Assembly: GCA_002015125.1 (NCBI GenBank)
Contig: MUYB01000015.1
Span: 62,210 to 126,209, forward strand
From: [Haemophilus] felis
GTDB taxonomy: Bacteria > Pseudomonadota > Gammaproteobacteria > Enterobacterales > Pasteurellaceae
Reading direction: 5' to 3'
Length of the DNA: 64,000 bases
Position numbers and translations under genes: made by a program. Below are positions 50,295 to 63,050 of the stretch, piece by piece (the first letter of the stretch is position 1; each line of letters starts with the position of its first letter). The notes beneath the pieces were generated by a model. The model had not been told where the DNA came from. It did no database searches and saw nothing but the letters and a program-made list of their open reading frames with translations.

Positions 50295-50367
50295 TAAATA
50301 CCCTAACGAATTTACTTTCTACTCTACCTGTTTAGAAAAGGAATAACTACATCTTCCTGAACAGATG
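50262..50367 (-). ncRNA. Candidate Fur-regulated small RNA (RyhB/HrrF-like)
   Basis: A consensus promoter (50373-50401) predicts a start near 50366, and an intrinsic terminator ends the unit at about 50262, giving about 105 nt with no credible reading frame. The 5' part folds as ACATCT-GTTCAGGA-AGATGT, and the loop holds TCAGGAAGA, also found at the start of E. coli RyhB. A Fur box overlaps the promoter. Fur-repressed RNAs of this kind (RyhB; HrrF in H. influenzae) shut down iron-using proteins. Identity with HrrF is inferred; I cannot align it here. Confidence 0.7.
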
Positions 50368-50372
50368 TGGCT

Positions 50373-50401
50373 ATATTAGCAAACTCAAAAAACACCGTCA
50401 A
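50373..50401 (-). promoter_or_regulatory. Sigma70 promoter of the candidate small RNA
   Basis: TTGACG (50396-50401), exactly 17 bp, then TAATAT (50373-50378). No coding start follows before the terminator, so the transcript is non-coding. Confidence 0.82.
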
Positions 50402-50402
50402 T

Positions 50403-50421
50403 AATAATTATTATCATTTTC
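50403..50421 (-). promoter_or_regulatory. Fur box
   Basis: GAAAATGATAATAATTATT matches the 19-bp Fur consensus at 16 positions and abuts the -35 element. It lies just 6 bp past the pmbA stop, so it does not control pmbA but the unit downstream. Confidence 0.82.
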
Positions 50422-50426
50422 ATAAA

Positions 50427-51782
50427 TTAATTTCCCGAAATTTTCAGACTCTCTAATAAAATCGAACCTGTTTGAATATTAGAACGATGTTCAATATCAT
50501 CAGAAACAGCCACAATATTACGCAACATATCTTGTAACTGTCCTGCAATAGTGATTTCTGCCACAGGATATTGAATTTCTCCATGTTCTACCCAAAATCC
50601 CGAAGCACCTCGGGAATAATCACCAGTAACTAAATTTACCGCTTGCCCCATTAAATCAGTAACTAATAAGCCAGTCCCCATTTGCTTAAGTATTGCCTTC
50701 AAGCCACCAGTTAAATTTGGTTTTACTAACCAGTTATGAATTCCCCCTGCGTGCCCAGTACTTCTCATTCCTAGTTTTTTCGCACTGTAACTAGTCAATA
50801 AATATGTTTGTAAAATCCCTTGTTGAATAATTTCGCGATCTTGAGTACGCACACCTTCGCTATCAAAGGGAGAAGAGGCAAGACCGCCAATCAAATGCGG
50901 TCGTTCGCTAATTTCAAACCAGTTAGGAAGCACTTGCTTTCCTAAATGGTCAAGTAAAAAGCTTGCTTTGCGATATAGGCTACCGCCGCTAATCGCCGCG
51001 GTTAAATGACTAATTAAACCTGTTGCTACATCATTTAAAAATACGACTGGCACTTGTTGTGTTGCTAACTTGCGAGGATTTAGACGGGCAACCGCTTTTT
51101 GAGCACAATGCTCACCTACCCAATTTGCGCTTTCTAATTTTTGTATATGACGAGAAATACTGTATTCGTAATCACTTTCTAACTGTTCCTGAGCGCTAGC
51201 AATAACAGAGCAAGAAAGAGAATAGCGACTGGATAAATAACTTTGTAACATTCCATAGCTATTACCATATACACGAACGCCGGTGCTAGCATTAAATGCT
51301 GCACCTTCGCTATTTACAATACGAGAATCATATTCTAGCGCCGACAGTTCTGCCTGTTTCGCCAGTTCTAAAGCCTCCTCAACCTCAATGTTTGCGGGAT
51401 GATAAAGCCCGAGATCTGGGGCGTTAAATGCCATTAACTCTTTCTCTGCTAAACCAGCACAAGGATCCTCAGAAGTATATTTAGCTATTGCTAAAGCCGC
51501 ATCTACAGCACTTTTAATGGCGTTATGAGTCAAATCTGACGTTGAAGCATTTCCTTTTCGTTGTCCTACATACACAGAAATACCTAATGCACCGTCGTTA
51601 TTAAACTCTACATTTTCTACTTCTTGATGACGGGCTGAAACAGATAACCCATTCGTTTTTGTTACCGCAACTTCTGCACTAGCGCCCGCTTTCTGAGCCA
51701 ACTCCAAAGCATAGCTTACGGCATTGCGTAATTCTTGTTCTTGTTGAGATAACAAAGTAACTTGATCTTGTTGTACATTCAT
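50427..51782 (-). CDS. pmbA: Metalloprotease PmbA (TldE)
   Basis: PmbA with TldD forms a zinc protease that matures microcin B17-like peptides and degrades CcdA. The 451-aa protein has the PmbA/TldE marks [16 protein letters not shown] near residue 34, [16 protein letters not shown] near residue 310 and [15 protein letters not shown] near residue 395. As expected for TldE, the HExxxH zinc motif of TldD is absent. It diverges from darP. Confidence 0.95.
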   Translation of the reverse strand: MNVQQDQVTLLSQQEQELRNAVSYALELAQKAGASAEVAVTKTNGLSVSARHQEVENVEFNNDGALGISVYVGQRKGNASTSDLTHNAIKSAVDAALAIAKYTSEDPCAGLAEKELMAFNAPDLGLYHPANIEVEEALELAKQAELSALEYDSRIVNSEGAAFNASTGVRVYGNSYGMLQSYLSSRYSLSCSVIASAQEQLESDYEYSISRHIQKLESANWVGEHCAQKAVARLNPRKLATQQVPVVFLNDVATGLISHLTAAISGGSLYRKASFLLDHLGKQVLPNWFEISERPHLIGGLASSPFDSEGVRTQDREIIQQGILQTYLLTSYSAKKLGMRSTGHAGGIHNWLVKPNLTGGLKAILKQMGTGLLVTDLMGQAVNLVTGDYSRGASGFWVEHGEIQYPVAEITIAGQLQDMLRNIVAVSDDIEHRSNIQTGSILLESLKISGN

Positions 51783-51899
51783 TCAATTTATCCTTACAAA
51801 CGATTTTTGATTATGTAATCAAAGCGAACGAGGCATTTTATCTCATTTTGTTTTTTCGTGCTAAAATGTCCCCTCGTTTTACAATAAAAAGGACAACTA

Positions 51900-52442
51900 A
51901 TGGCGAAACGTGGCAAAAAAAATATTGATTGGGAAAATTTAGATTGGGATCAAGAACAAGAAGAAATTATTTGGGTAAGCAAAAGCGAAATTAAACGTGA
52001 TGCAGAGGCGTTAAAGAAGCTAGGTGAACAGCTTGTTAACTTGACCAAACCTCAACTCGCCAAAATTCCACTAGATGAATCTTTACTTGAGGCCGTCGAA
52101 TTAGCTCAACGATTACAAAAAGAAGCGCGTCGTCGCCAATTACAATATATAGGCAAATTGTTACGTAACATTGATGTCGAGCCAATCCAAGAATCCTTAG
52201 AAAAGCTAGAAAACAAACATAATCAGCAACAAGCAATATTGCATCGCCTAGAAAAATTACGCGATAGCCTATTACAGAACGCTGAAATGATTACTCAGGT
52301 TTGTAATGACTATCCTAAAGTTGATCCCCAGCACTTACGCAATCTAATTCGTTGCGCACACAAAGAACAAGAGCAAAACAAACCAGCTAAAGCATATCGA
52401 GAAATTTTTCAATATTTAAAGCAAATTCATTTTGCAGATTGA
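51900..52442 (+). CDS. darP: Dual-action ribosomal maturation protein DarP (YjgA)
   Basis: The 180-aa, highly charged helical protein binds immature 50S subunits. Family marks are [24 protein letters not shown] near residue 22 and the C-terminal [26 protein letters not shown]. The yjgA-pmbA divergent pair is conserved in gammaproteobacteria. Confidence 0.93.
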   Translation: MAKRGKKNIDWENLDWDQEQEEIIWVSKSEIKRDAEALKKLGEQLVNLTKPQLAKIPLDESLLEAVELAQRLQKEARRRQLQYIGKLLRNIDVEPIQESLEKLENKHNQQQAILHRLEKLRDSLLQNAEMITQVCNDYPKVDPQHLRNLIRCAHKEQEQNKPAKAYREIFQYLKQIHFAD

Positions 52443-52489
52443 TCAATTCTATTCTCCTTACCTCAGCTGGATCTGATTTCGAGGTAAAA

Positions 52490-53500
52490 ATGAAAAATAA
52501 GAATTTTTATTTTGGGCTTTTTATTATTGCCTATTTAACATTTATTGTTGATAACATTGCGACTAGTGAATTTGCGAGGGCATACAAGCTCAGCGCCCTT
52601 ACGATTGCAATTCTGCTAGGTATTCTTCTAGGCAATACCGTCTATCCCCTTATCACAAAACATACAGATAAAGGCATCCTATTCGCCAAAGGCCCAATCC
52701 TACGTCTAGGCATTATACTTTATGGGTTCAGACTTACTTTACAAGATATTAATAGTGTTGGTATCAATGCAATTACCACAGATTTAATTATGCTTGTTTC
52801 CACATTCCTTATTGCCGTATTTCTTGGTCAACGTTATCTCAAGATAGACAAGCAAACTGTATATCTTACCGCCGGCGGTTGCAGCATTTGTGGCGCAGCG
52901 GCGGTAATGGCAATGGAACCAGTTACTAAAGCAGAATCACACAAAGTCTCCGTTGCTGTTGCTGTGGTAGTTATTTTTGGAACATTATCAATGTTTCTCT
53001 ATCCAGTAGCCTATCCATACTTGCAAGAGTTTATGAGCGAACATCAATTTGGAATCTATATTGGCTCAACGGTGCACGAAGTAGCACAAGTATATGCTGC
53101 GGGAGGAAATATAAGCCCAGTTGTAGCAGATGTTGCAGTTATTTCAAAAATGATCCGTGTGATGATGCTAGCACCTTTCTTACTCATCTTATCTTGGTTA
53201 ATATCACGAGGTGAAGTAGATAAACAAGCAAGAAAAATTAACATTCCATGGTTTGCTTTTCTATTTATTCTTAGCGCATTATTCAATTCTTTATCCTTGC
53301 TTCCAGAAAGCTGGGTAGCTTGGATAATAAAACTGGATGAGCTACTGTTAATCGCAGCAATGACAGCACTAGGTTTAACTACACAGGCAACCTTCATTAA
53401 ACAAGCGGGTATAAAACCTATTATTCTAGGCTTCTTAATTTATATTTGGCTGACGCTAGGTGGCTTCACAGTAAATATGATGATGCAAAGTTGGCTATAA
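52490..53500 (+). CDS. yeiH: YeiH/UPF0324 family membrane protein
   Basis: The 336-aa protein has about nine to ten hydrophobic segments and family runs [15 protein letters not shown] near residue 125 and [15 protein letters not shown] near residue 188. A sulfate-type transporter role has been proposed for relatives, but no function is established. ATG 52490 follows GAGGT; the frame from 52439 would overlap darP. Confidence 0.88.
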   Translation: MKNKNFYFGLFIIAYLTFIVDNIATSEFARAYKLSALTIAILLGILLGNTVYPLITKHTDKGILFAKGPILRLGIILYGFRLTLQDINSVGINAITTDLIMLVSTFLIAVFLGQRYLKIDKQTVYLTAGGCSICGAAAVMAMEPVTKAESHKVSVAVAVVVIFGTLSMFLYPVAYPYLQEFMSEHQFGIYIGSTVHEVAQVYAAGGNISPVVADVAVISKMIRVMMLAPFLLILSWLISRGEVDKQARKINIPWFAFLFILSALFNSLSLLPESWVAWIIKLDELLLIAAMTALGLTTQATFIKQAGIKPIILGFLIYIWLTLGGFTVNMMMQSWL

Positions 53501-53523
53501 CTTCAATCTTAATAGGGGCCAAA

Positions 53524-54000
53524 TTATTTTTGTAAATTAATGGCTCCTTGGTAATTTAGCTGTCGCCAAGCTTCATAAACAGTAACCGCCACAGAATTAG
53601 ATAGATTCATACTTCTGCTATTTTCTAACATTGGAATTCTCACTTTTCTACTCGCAGATAAAGTATCTAATATCGACATAGGAATTCCCCTACTTTCTGG
53701 CCCAAACATTAAATAATCACCAAGTTCAAATTGCACTTGGCTATGAGCCAATGTCCCTTTAGTTGTTAAAGCAAACAATCTTTTAGGATTCTCAGTTTTC
53801 AAGAAATCTTCAAAAGTTTTATGTTTTTTTATTTCCGCAAACTCATGATAATCCAACCCAGAACGACGTAATTTTTTATCATCCCAAGTAAATCCCAAGG
53901 GTTCAATTAGATGCAATCTAAATCCCGTATTTGCACATAGGCGAATAATATTTCCAGTATTCTGAGGAATTTCTGGTTCATATAAAACAATATCTAACAT
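53524..54000 (-). CDS. trmL: tRNA (cytidine/uridine-2'-O)-methyltransferase TrmL (YibK)
   Basis: TrmL methylates the wobble ribose 34 of tRNA-Leu isoacceptors. From ATG 54000 the SPOUT protein is 158 aa, with [19 protein letters not shown] near residue 8, [11 protein letters not shown] near residue 98 and [19 protein letters not shown] near residue 129. The frame from 54042 would extend through the rplQ terminator. Confidence 0.95.
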   Translation of the reverse strand: MLDIVLYEPEIPQNTGNIIRLCANTGFRLHLIEPLGFTWDDKKLRRSGLDYHEFAEIKKHKTFEDFLKTENPKRLFALTTKGTLAHSQVQFELGDYLMFGPESRGIPMSILDTLSASRKVRIPMLENSRSMNLSNSVAVTVYEAWRQLNYQGAINLQK

Positions 54001-54033
54001 AGCTGGCTCATTAATTAATGATCTATAAAAAAC

Positions 54034-54061
54034 AAAACCCATTAGAAAACTAATGGGTTTT
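54034..54061 (-). terminator. Terminator of the alpha operon (after rplQ)
   Basis: Perfect 12-bp stem AAAACCCATTAG/CTAATGGGTTTT with an AAAA loop; on the minus strand it is followed by GTTTTTTA. It separates rplQ from trmL on the same strand. Confidence 0.92.
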
Positions 54062-54092
54062 AATCGTTAAAATTTTTGATTTTTATTCAATA

Positions 54093-54482
54093 TTATTCTG
54101 CAGCAACTTCTTCAGCAGCTACTTCTAGGCGATCCACTAACTCAATATAAGCCATTGGTGCATTATCGCCAGCACGGAAACCACATTTCAAAATACGGGT
54201 GTAACCACCTGCACGTTGAGCAAAACGTGGACCTAATTCATTGAATAATTTAGCAACAGTTTCAATGTTGCGTGTACGAGCAAAAGCTAAACGGCGATTC
54301 GCTACTGTATCAACTTTTGCTAATGTAATTAACGGTTCAACTACACGACGTAATTCTTTAGCTTTTGGCAATGTAGTCTTGATAATTTCGTGACTAACTA
54401 AAACACTTGCCATATTACGGAACATCGCTTGGCGATGACTGCTATTACGGTTTAGTTGACGACCACTCTTACGATGGCGCAT
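54093..54482 (-). CDS. rplQ: 50S ribosomal protein L17
   Basis: The 129-aa protein starts [20 protein letters not shown], typical of L17, with an Ala/Glu-rich tail. It is the last gene of the alpha operon. Confidence 0.98.
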   Translation of the reverse strand: MRHRKSGRQLNRNSSHRQAMFRNMASVLVSHEIIKTTLPKAKELRRVVEPLITLAKVDTVANRRLAFARTRNIETVAKLFNELGPRFAQRAGGYTRILKCGFRAGDNAPMAYIELVDRLEVAAEEVAAE

Positions 54483-54522
54483 GATCTTATCCTTCTCAGA
54501 AAAATCTTTAACCTATGCCAAA

Positions 54523-55512
54523 TTAGTCTTCAGCAATACTTGCTGGAGGCCAATTTTCAAGGCGCATACCCAGTGATAAACCACGAGAAGCGAGAACGTC
54601 CTTAATTTCAGTAAGAGATTTCTTACCAAGATTAGGCGTTTTTAACAACTCAACTTCTGTACGTTGTACTAAATCACCGATATAGTGAATTGTTTCTGCT
54701 TTCAAACAGTTAGCAGAACGAACTGTCAACTCTAAGTCATCAACAGGACGTAACAGAATTGGATCAAATTCTGGTTTTTCTTCCTTAACTTCTGGTTGAC
54801 GAACATCTCGTAAATCAACGAATGCATCGAGTTGCTCTGCTAAAATCGTTGCTGCACGACGAATTGCGTCTTCTGGATCAATGGTACCGTTTGTTTCTAG
54901 CTCAATTACTAACTTATCTAAGTCTGTACGTTGTTCAACACGCGCCGCTTCTACATTATAAGCGATACGATCAACAGGACTATAACAAGCATCTACCAAT
55001 AAACGACCAATAGGTCTTTCCTCATCTTGAGAATGCATACGGCTTGAAGCCGGTACATAACCTCTACCGCGTTGTACACGAATACGCATACTGATAGAAG
55101 CATTATCATCTGTTAAATGACAAATTACATGCTCAGGATTTACAATTTCTACATCACCATCATGGGTAATATCTGCTGCAACAACAGGGCCAATCCCAGA
55201 TTTATTTAGTGTCAGAAACACATCATCTTTGTTCTGAACTTTAACCGCTAAGCCTTTTAAGTTTAGAAGAACCTCAAGAATATCTTCTTGAATTCCTTCT
55301 TTACTGCTGTACTCGTGTAATACGCCATCAATTTCTACTTCTGTTACCGCACAACCGGGCATAGAAGATAGAAGAATACGACGTAATGCATTACCCAAAG
55401 TGTGGCCGAAACCACGCTCTAACGGTTCTAAGATCACTTTAGCATGAGTTGAGCTTATTTGCTCAATATCTACTAAGCGTGGCTTTAAAAATTCTGTAAC
55501 AGAACCCTGCAT
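54523..55512 (-). CDS. rpoA: RNA polymerase alpha subunit
   Basis: The 329-aa protein has the N-terminal assembly domain ([18 protein letters not shown] near residue 34), a linker near 235, and the C-terminal DNA- and activator-binding domain ([14 protein letters not shown] near residue 255; helix with [16 protein letters not shown]). Between rpsD and rplQ as normal. Confidence 0.98.
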   Translation of the reverse strand: MQGSVTEFLKPRLVDIEQISSTHAKVILEPLERGFGHTLGNALRRILLSSMPGCAVTEVEIDGVLHEYSSKEGIQEDILEVLLNLKGLAVKVQNKDDVFLTLNKSGIGPVVAADITHDGDVEIVNPEHVICHLTDDNASISMRIRVQRGRGYVPASSRMHSQDEERPIGRLLVDACYSPVDRIAYNVEAARVEQRTDLDKLVIELETNGTIDPEDAIRRAATILAEQLDAFVDLRDVRQPEVKEEKPEFDPILLRPVDDLELTVRSANCLKAETIHYIGDLVQRTEVELLKTPNLGKKSLTEIKDVLASRGLSLGMRLENWPPASIAED

Positions 55513-55544
55513 TTTATCCTCTCTTTGCTACTAAGCTTTAACTA

Positions 55545-56165
55545 TTATTTAGAGTAAAGCTCAACGATCAGATGTTCGTTAATGTCTGCTGATAAATCAG
55601 AACGTTCAGGAACACGTTTGAACACACCTTCCATTTTAGCAGCATCAACTTCTAACCATGTTGGTTTTTCTTTTTGTTCTGCTAATTCTAATGACGCTTT
55701 AATACGTGCTTGTTTTTTAGATTTCTCACGAACAGCAACAACATCATTAACTGATACTTGGAATGATGGAATATTAACAACACGACCATTTACAACAATT
55801 GCTTTATGGCTCACTAACTGGCGAGCTTCAGCACGAGTTGCAGCAAAGCCCATGCGATAAACAACGTTATCCAATCGACCTTCCAACAATACTAGTAAGT
55901 TTTCACCAGTATTACCTTTTAAGCGATTTGCTTCTTTATAATAATTACGGAATTGACGTTCTAAGATACCGTAAATACGACGAACTTTTTGTTTTTCACG
56001 TAATTGATTACCATAGTCAGATAAACGTGGTTTACGAGCACCATGTTGACCTGGAGCGGTATCAATTTTACATTTTGATTCAATCGCGCGTACACCTGAC
56101 TTCAGGAATAAGTCAGTGCCTTCACGACGGCTTAGCTTGAGCTTAGGACCCAAATATCTTGCCAT
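55545..56165 (-). CDS. rpsD: 30S ribosomal protein S4
   Basis: The 206-aa protein begins [20 protein letters not shown] and has the S4 RNA-binding domain ([12 protein letters not shown] near residue 93). S4 nucleates 30S assembly and in enterobacteria represses this operon by binding its mRNA. Confidence 0.98.
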   Translation of the reverse strand: MARYLGPKLKLSRREGTDLFLKSGVRAIESKCKIDTAPGQHGARKPRLSDYGNQLREKQKVRRIYGILERQFRNYYKEANRLKGNTGENLLVLLEGRLDNVVYRMGFAATRAEARQLVSHKAIVVNGRVVNIPSFQVSVNDVVAVREKSKKQARIKASLELAEQKEKPTWLEVDAAKMEGVFKRVPERSDLSADINEHLIVELYSK

Positions 56166-56194
56166 TTTCTTTCTCCAACTATCCTATAACGCCA

Positions 56195-56590
<396 letters not shown>

Positions 56591-56599
56591 TTACCCCGA

Positions 56600-56956
56600 C
56601 TATTTTTTGATCGGCTTACGAGGACCCTTACGGGTGCGCGCATTAGTTTTAGTACGTTGACCACGTACCGGTAAACTACGACGATGGCGTAAACCACGAT
56701 AACATCCTAAGTCTAATAGACGTTTGATGTTTAGTGTTACTTCACGACGTAAGTCACCCTCAACGGTAAATTTACCAACTTCGTCACGCAGTTTGTCAAT
56801 CTGCTCTTCAGACAATTCGCTGATCTTAACATCTTCAGCAATACCCGTAGCTGCACAAATAGCTTGCGCACGAGTTTTACCGATACCATAAATTGCAGTT
56901 AAAGCGATTACAGTGTGTTTATGATCAGGAATGTTAATGCCTGCAATACGGGCCAC
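56600..56956 (-). CDS. rpsM: 30S ribosomal protein S13
   Basis: The 118-aa protein starts [20 protein letters not shown] and ends with the basic tail [12 protein letters not shown]. It is the first gene of the alpha operon and contacts the 50S subunit. Confidence 0.98.
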   Translation of the reverse strand: MARIAGINIPDHKHTVIALTAIYGIGKTRAQAICAATGIAEDVKISELSEEQIDKLRDEVGKFTVEGDLRREVTLNIKRLLDLGCYRGLRHRRSLPVRGQRTKTNARTRKGPRKPIKK

Positions 56957-57049
56957 TATGCACTCCTATTATTTTAACTAATTTGATCCTCTGATCTTGA
57001 AAAGCCCGTTTTCAGGATACTCAAACAGAGAATCAAGGACATAAATGAG

Positions 57050-57071
57050 CTGAGCAGTATAACTACTCAGC
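57050..57071 (-). repeat. Hairpin between rpmJ and rpsM
   Basis: Arms GCTGAGCAGT and ACTACTCAGC pair with one mismatch in the 140-bp gap separating the spc and alpha operons. No U-run is seen; it may mark the boundary or be part of an S4-responsive leader. Confidence 0.45.
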
Positions 57072-57096
57072 CGATTCTTTGCAAGAAAAATTATAA

Positions 57097-57210
57097 CTAA
57101 CCTTGACGTTGTTTATGTTTAGGATCGCTACAAAGTACACGAACGATACCTTCACGCTTAACAACTTTACAGTTACGACATAATTTCTTAACGGACGCAC
57201 GAACTTTCAT
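57097..57210 (-). CDS. rpmJ: 50S ribosomal protein L36
   Basis: A 37-aa frame reads [20 protein letters not shown] and ends DPKHKQRQG. The zinc ligands CxxC, a later Cys and a His are all present, so this is the zinc-binding (C+) form. It is the last gene of the spc operon, right after secY. Confidence 0.97.
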   Translation of the reverse strand: MKVRASVKKLCRNCKVVKREGIVRVLCSDPKHKQRQG

Positions 57211-57238
57211 TGCTTATCCCTTTTTTATTTATTGGACA

Positions 57239-58564
57239 TTACTGCCCTAAACCTTTAAGGTTTGCTTTTTTCAACGCAGATTCATATTTAGTTGACATTA
57301 AATGACTCTGAACCTGAGCGATGAAATCCATGATTACTACTACAACAATTAAGAGAGATGTACCACCAAAATAGAACTGTACATTCCATGCTGAAGTCAT
57401 AACGTAAGGAACTAAACAAACAAATGTTATATACAACCCACCAATTAAGGTAAGACGAGTCATAATTTTATCTATATAACGTGATGTTTGTTCACCTGGT
57501 CTAATTCCTGGTATAAATGCACCAGATTTTTTCAAATTATCCGCTGTATCACGAGGATTATATTGCATTGCGGTATAGAAAAAACTAAAGAAAATAATTG
57601 CTACTGCATAAACAAGGAGATATAACGGTTGGCCTGGATGTAACAACATTGAAATATCCGTTAACCACTCCAAACTAGAACCTTCACCTAACATCTGAGT
57701 TAAGGTTGCAGGAAATAATATTATACTTGAAGCAAAGATTGCGGGAATAACACCAGCCATATTAACTTTTAATGGCAAATGTGTTGAATGACCACCTAAA
57801 ATCTGACGCCCTTGTTGACGTTTAGCATATTCAACTTTAATTCTTCTTTGTCCTCTTTCAACAAAGACAACAAAATATGTTACAGCAAAAACAATAGCTG
57901 CGATCAATAAGAGAACTAATAGATGCATTTGCCCTTGACGAGCCTGCTCAATAGTTTGACCAATTGCGGCAGGTAATCCTGCAACAATACCAGCAAAAAT
58001 AATTAAAGAAATACCGTTTCCTACACCGCGCTCTGTAATTTGCTCACCTAACCACATCAAGAACATAGTTCCAGTAACCAAACTAATAACTGCGGTGAAA
58101 TAAAAACCAAAGCCTAAGTTAGGTACTAGTCCAGGTAACATGTTTGGTAAACCAGTAGCAATACCTGTAGCCTGTAATGTTGCAAGAACTAAAGTAGAGT
58201 AACGAGTATATTTACTAATTTTACGTCTACCAGATTCACCTTCTTTCTTTAATTCTGCTAACGCAGGATGTACCGTGGTCAATAATTGAATGATAATTGA
58301 TGCCGAAATATAGGGCATGATACCTAATGCAAAAATCGACGCACGACTCAGAGCACCACCAGAAAACATGTTAAACATATCAATGATGGTGCCTTTTTGC
58401 TGCTCAAGTAACTGAGCTAAAACAGCTACATCAATACCAGGAACAGGAATAAAAGAACCAATACGGAAAACTATAAGTGCAATCAAAACAAATAATAATC
58501 TGCTTCTTAATTCACTCGTACCGCTTTGAGTACTTCTTGCTTGATAACCTGGTTGCTTAGCCAT
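57239..58564 (-). CDS. secY: Preprotein translocase subunit SecY
   Basis: SecY forms the protein-conducting channel of the inner membrane. The 441-aa protein has ten hydrophobic segments; [12 protein letters not shown] (near residue 35) and [24 protein letters not shown] (near residue 62, plug region) are typical. It follows rplO by 3 bp. Confidence 0.98.
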   Translation of the reverse strand: MAKQPGYQARSTQSGTSELRSRLLFVLIALIVFRIGSFIPVPGIDVAVLAQLLEQQKGTIIDMFNMFSGGALSRASIFALGIMPYISASIIIQLLTTVHPALAELKKEGESGRRKISKYTRYSTLVLATLQATGIATGLPNMLPGLVPNLGFGFYFTAVISLVTGTMFLMWLGEQITERGVGNGISLIIFAGIVAGLPAAIGQTIEQARQGQMHLLVLLLIAAIVFAVTYFVVFVERGQRRIKVEYAKRQQGRQILGGHSTHLPLKVNMAGVIPAIFASSIILFPATLTQMLGEGSSLEWLTDISMLLHPGQPLYLLVYAVAIIFFSFFYTAMQYNPRDTADNLKKSGAFIPGIRPGEQTSRYIDKIMTRLTLIGGLYITFVCLVPYVMTSAWNVQFYFGGTSLLIVVVVIMDFIAQVQSHLMSTKYESALKKANLKGLGQ

Positions 58565-58567
58565 TTA

Positions 58568-59002
58568 TTATTCCTCAACTGAACCGCCAGTAGCTTCAAT
58601 AGCTGCTTTAGCACCCTTAGTTACACGTAAACCACGAACTACTACTGCAGTTTTCACTTCGCCAGCTAAAATAACTTTAGCAAATTGAATATCTTTAGTT
58701 AGTATGTTAGCTACTTTTAACGATTCTAAAGTTACAACATTACCTTCAACTTTACTTAACTCATTTAAACGAACCTCTGCTGTTACAGCAGCTTTCATTG
58801 AAGTAAAGCCAAATTTTGGTAAACGACGGTATAAAGGCATTTGACCACCCTCAAAACCACGACGAACGCCGCCGCCAGTACGAGATTTTTGACCTTTATG
58901 ACCACGACCACCAGTTTTACCTAAACCAGAACCGATACCGCGACCTAAGCGTTTAGCACTATGTTTAGCGCCTTCAGCTGGAGATAGAGTATTTAAACGC
59001 AT
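58568..59002 (-). CDS. rplO: 50S ribosomal protein L15
   Basis: The 144-aa protein shows the Gly/Arg-rich [20 protein letters not shown] stretch near residue 18 and the L15 fold behind it. Confidence 0.98.
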   Translation of the reverse strand: MRLNTLSPAEGAKHSAKRLGRGIGSGLGKTGGRGHKGQKSRTGGGVRRGFEGGQMPLYRRLPKFGFTSMKAAVTAEVRLNELSKVEGNVVTLESLKVANILTKDIQFAKVILAGEVKTAVVVRGLRVTKGAKAAIEATGGSVEE

Positions 59003-59006
59003 CTTA

Positions 59007-59186
59007 TTACTCCTCTACTTTAACCATATATGAAACTTGGTTAATCATACCACGCACTGCAGGAGTATCAATTAACTCTACAGTATGATGCATACGACGA
59101 AGCCCAAGACCACGTAATGTAGACTTATGTTTTGGTAAACGAGCAATAGAACTACGAACCTGAGTTACTTTAATAGTTTTAGCCAT
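59007..59186 (-). CDS. rpmD: 50S ribosomal protein L30
   Basis: Taking ATG 59186 ([18 protein letters not shown]) the protein is 59 aa, the usual L30 length. It lies between rpsE and rplO. Confidence 0.97.
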   Translation of the reverse strand: MAKTIKVTQVRSSIARLPKHKSTLRGLGLRRMHHTVELIDTPAVRGMINQVSYMVKVEE

Positions 59187-59192
59187 TATCAA

Positions 59193-59693
<501 letters not shown>

Positions 59694-59708
59694 CTAAAAT
59701 TACCTCTA

Positions 59709-60062
59709 TTAGAACTGTAGACCAGCTTCACGGGCAGCGTCCGCTAAAGTTTGGACACGACCATGATATTTAAAACCAGAACGATCAAAAGCGACGTCTT
59801 TAACACCTTTCGCTAATGCTCTTTCTGCAACAACCTTACCAACCACTGCTGCTGCATCTTTATTTCCGGTATATTTCACTTGCTCACTAATTGCTTTTTC
59901 AACAGTTGAAGCAGCGGCAAGAACTTCTGAACCGTTTGGTGCAATCACTTGCGCATAAATATGACGAGGAGTACGGTGAATAACTAAACGAGTTACTCCT
60001 TGTTCTCTCATCATATGACGTGCGCGAGCTGCACGACGGATACGAGCTGATTTCTTATCCAT
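59709..60062 (-). CDS. rplR: 50S ribosomal protein L18
   Basis: The 117-aa protein starts [18 protein letters not shown] and ends [16 protein letters not shown]18 binds 5S rRNA with L5. Confidence 0.98.
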   Translation of the reverse strand: MDKKSARIRRAARARHMMREQGVTRLVIHRTPRHIYAQVIAPNGSEVLAAASTVEKAISEQVKYTGNKDAAAVVGKVVAERALAKGVKDVAFDRSGFKYHGRVQTLADAAREAGLQF

Positions 60063-60075
60063 AGTGTTACCTTAA

Positions 60076-60609
60076 TTATTTTTTCTTAGCCTCTTTGATA
60101 CGCACAACTTCATCAGCGTAGCGTACCCCTTTACCTTTGTAAGGTTCAGGACGGCGATAAGCACGAATATCTGCAGCAACTTGACCAATCAACTGTTTAT
60201 CAATCCCTTTCAATACAATCTCTGTTTGAGATGGACATTCAGCTGTAATACCTGCTGGTAAAGTATGCTCTACAGGGTGAGAGAAGCCTAAGCTTAAAGC
60301 AATAGCATTGCCTTTAACTTGCGCTCTATAACCAACACCCACCAATTGTAACTTCTTAGTGAAGCCTTCAGTAACACCGATAACCATTGAGTTAACTAAC
60401 GCACGAGCAGTTCCTGCTTGAGCGTCCGCCCCTACGATGTTCTCACGTGGAGAGAAAGTCAATTCGTTATTATCTTGTTTAACTTCAACTGCGTTATGAA
60501 TGGTACGAGATAACTCGCCATTTTTTCCTTTAATTGTTAGTAGCTGACCGTTAAGTTTTACCTCAACTCCGGCAGGAATACTAACAGGTGCTTTTGCAAC
60601 ACGAGACAT
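60076..60609 (-). CDS. rplF: 50S ribosomal protein L6
   Basis: The 177-aa protein starts [20 protein letters not shown] and ends [18 protein letters not shown] plus a Lys-rich tail, with two similar L6 domains. Confidence 0.98.
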   Translation of the reverse strand: MSRVAKAPVSIPAGVEVKLNGQLLTIKGKNGELSRTIHNAVEVKQDNNELTFSPRENIVGADAQAGTARALVNSMVIGVTEGFTKKLQLVGVGYRAQVKGNAIALSLGFSHPVEHTLPAGITAECPSQTEIVLKGIDKQLIGQVAADIRAYRRPEPYKGKGVRYADEVVRIKEAKKK

Positions 60610-60624
60610 TTTCCTACCTCTCTA

Positions 60625-61017
60625 TTAAGCTACGTAACAGATAATCTCACCGCCTAAGCCCTCTTGACGAGCTTTACGGTCAGTCATCACACCTTTAGAT
60701 GTAGAAACTACAGCAACACCTAAACCACCCATTACTTTTGGTAATTCATCTTTACGTTTATAAATACGTAAACCTGGGCGGCTAACACGTTGAATGCTTT
60801 CTACAACTGGTTTGCCTTGGAAATACTTTAATGTGATTTCCAACTCTGGTTTAACACCATCTAAAACTTTTACGCTTTCGATATAACCTTCTTCCGCTAA
60901 CACATTGGCGATTGCCACTTTTAGCTTGGATGAAGGCATACTGACTGCAACTTTATTCGCAGCTTGACCATTGCGAATACGAGTCAGCATATCTGCGATT
61001 GGATCTTGCATACTCAT
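60625..61017 (-). CDS. rpsH: 30S ribosomal protein S8
   Basis: ATG 61017 ([20 protein letters not shown]) gives the usual 130 aa; the longer frame from 61044 is not supported by the family. In E. coli S8 represses the spc operon by binding near the rplE start. Confidence 0.97.
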   Translation of the reverse strand: MSMQDPIADMLTRIRNGQAANKVAVSMPSSKLKVAIANVLAEEGYIESVKVLDGVKPELEITLKYFQGKPVVESIQRVSRPGLRIYKRKDELPKVMGGLGVAVVSTSKGVMTDRKARQEGLGGEIICYVA

Positions 61018-61053
61018 TGTATTTTTTCTCCGATTCCAAAACAAAGTGGTAAA

Positions 61054-62239
<1,186 letters not shown>

Positions 62240-62251
62240 GATCACTTCTCC

Positions 62252-62635
<384 letters not shown>

Positions 62636-62665
62636 CTAAAATTAATAAAAACCCTTTCGGGACGA

Positions 62666-62692
62666 GCCTATTTGCATATGCAAAAATAGGGC
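62666..62692. repeat. Hairpin in the spc operon leader
   Basis: CCTATTT-GCATATGC-AAAAATAGG forms a near-perfect dyad between the promoter and rplN, in the 5' untranslated leader. It could be a leader structure or a leftover terminator stem from a former upstream operon. Confidence 0.45.
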
Positions 62693-62696
62693 AGGG

Positions 62697-62726
62697 ATTA
62701 TATCGCAAAGTACGTTTATAACGCAA
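62697..62726 (-). promoter_or_regulatory. Sigma70 promoter of the spc operon
   Basis: TTGCGT (62721-62726), an 18-bp spacer and a perfect TATAAT (62697-62702), about 74 bp ahead of rplN. It allows the spc operon to be transcribed without the S10 operon. Confidence 0.82.
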
Positions 62727-62881
62727 GTTTATTTTTATGAAATGTTGGGCTGGAATGTTGTTATGTGAAATTATTCTCAAACAGGTTATTTACGTTTTTA
62801 ATTTGTATTTAATTGATGTTTAAGGTCTCTACATGAAGAAAAACGCTATTTTTTCTGTTTTTGAAGATTGTTTTTCAGAAA

Positions 62882-62897
62882 TGTTAACTTGATCACA
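62882..62897. promoter_or_regulatory. CRP-like site upstream of the sialidase
   Basis: TGTTA-N6-TCACA matches CRP at nine of ten core positions, 115 bp before ATG 63012. Sialic acid genes of Haemophilus are known to be CRP-controlled. The rest of 62727-63011 shows no gene or other clear signal. Confidence 0.55.
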
Positions 62898-63020
62898 GTT
62901 TTCTTTTTCATTTTGTGGTTTGATAAAAGAGTGAAAAGCAGTCTGAACCATTATCGGGGCTGTTTCATCATCAATCAAAACCTTGACGATTTTTTATTCA
63001 GGAGCACAATTATGAAAAAA

Positions 63021-63050
63021 ATGCAAGAAAATGCAAGAAAATGCAAAAGA
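63021..63050 (+). repeat. 10-bp tandem repeat at the start of the sialidase gene
   Basis: ATGCAAGAAA occurs twice exactly (63021-63030 and 63031-63040) and a third time in variant form ATGCAAAAGA (63041-63050). Each unit carries an ATG and shifts the reading frame by one. It lies between the ATG with the good ribosome site (63012) and the signal peptide frame. Confidence 0.85.

Noticed and set aside
50427..51782. Fur box as the control site of pmbA
   Set aside because: It lies past the pmbA stop codon and points to a promoter firing away from pmbA.
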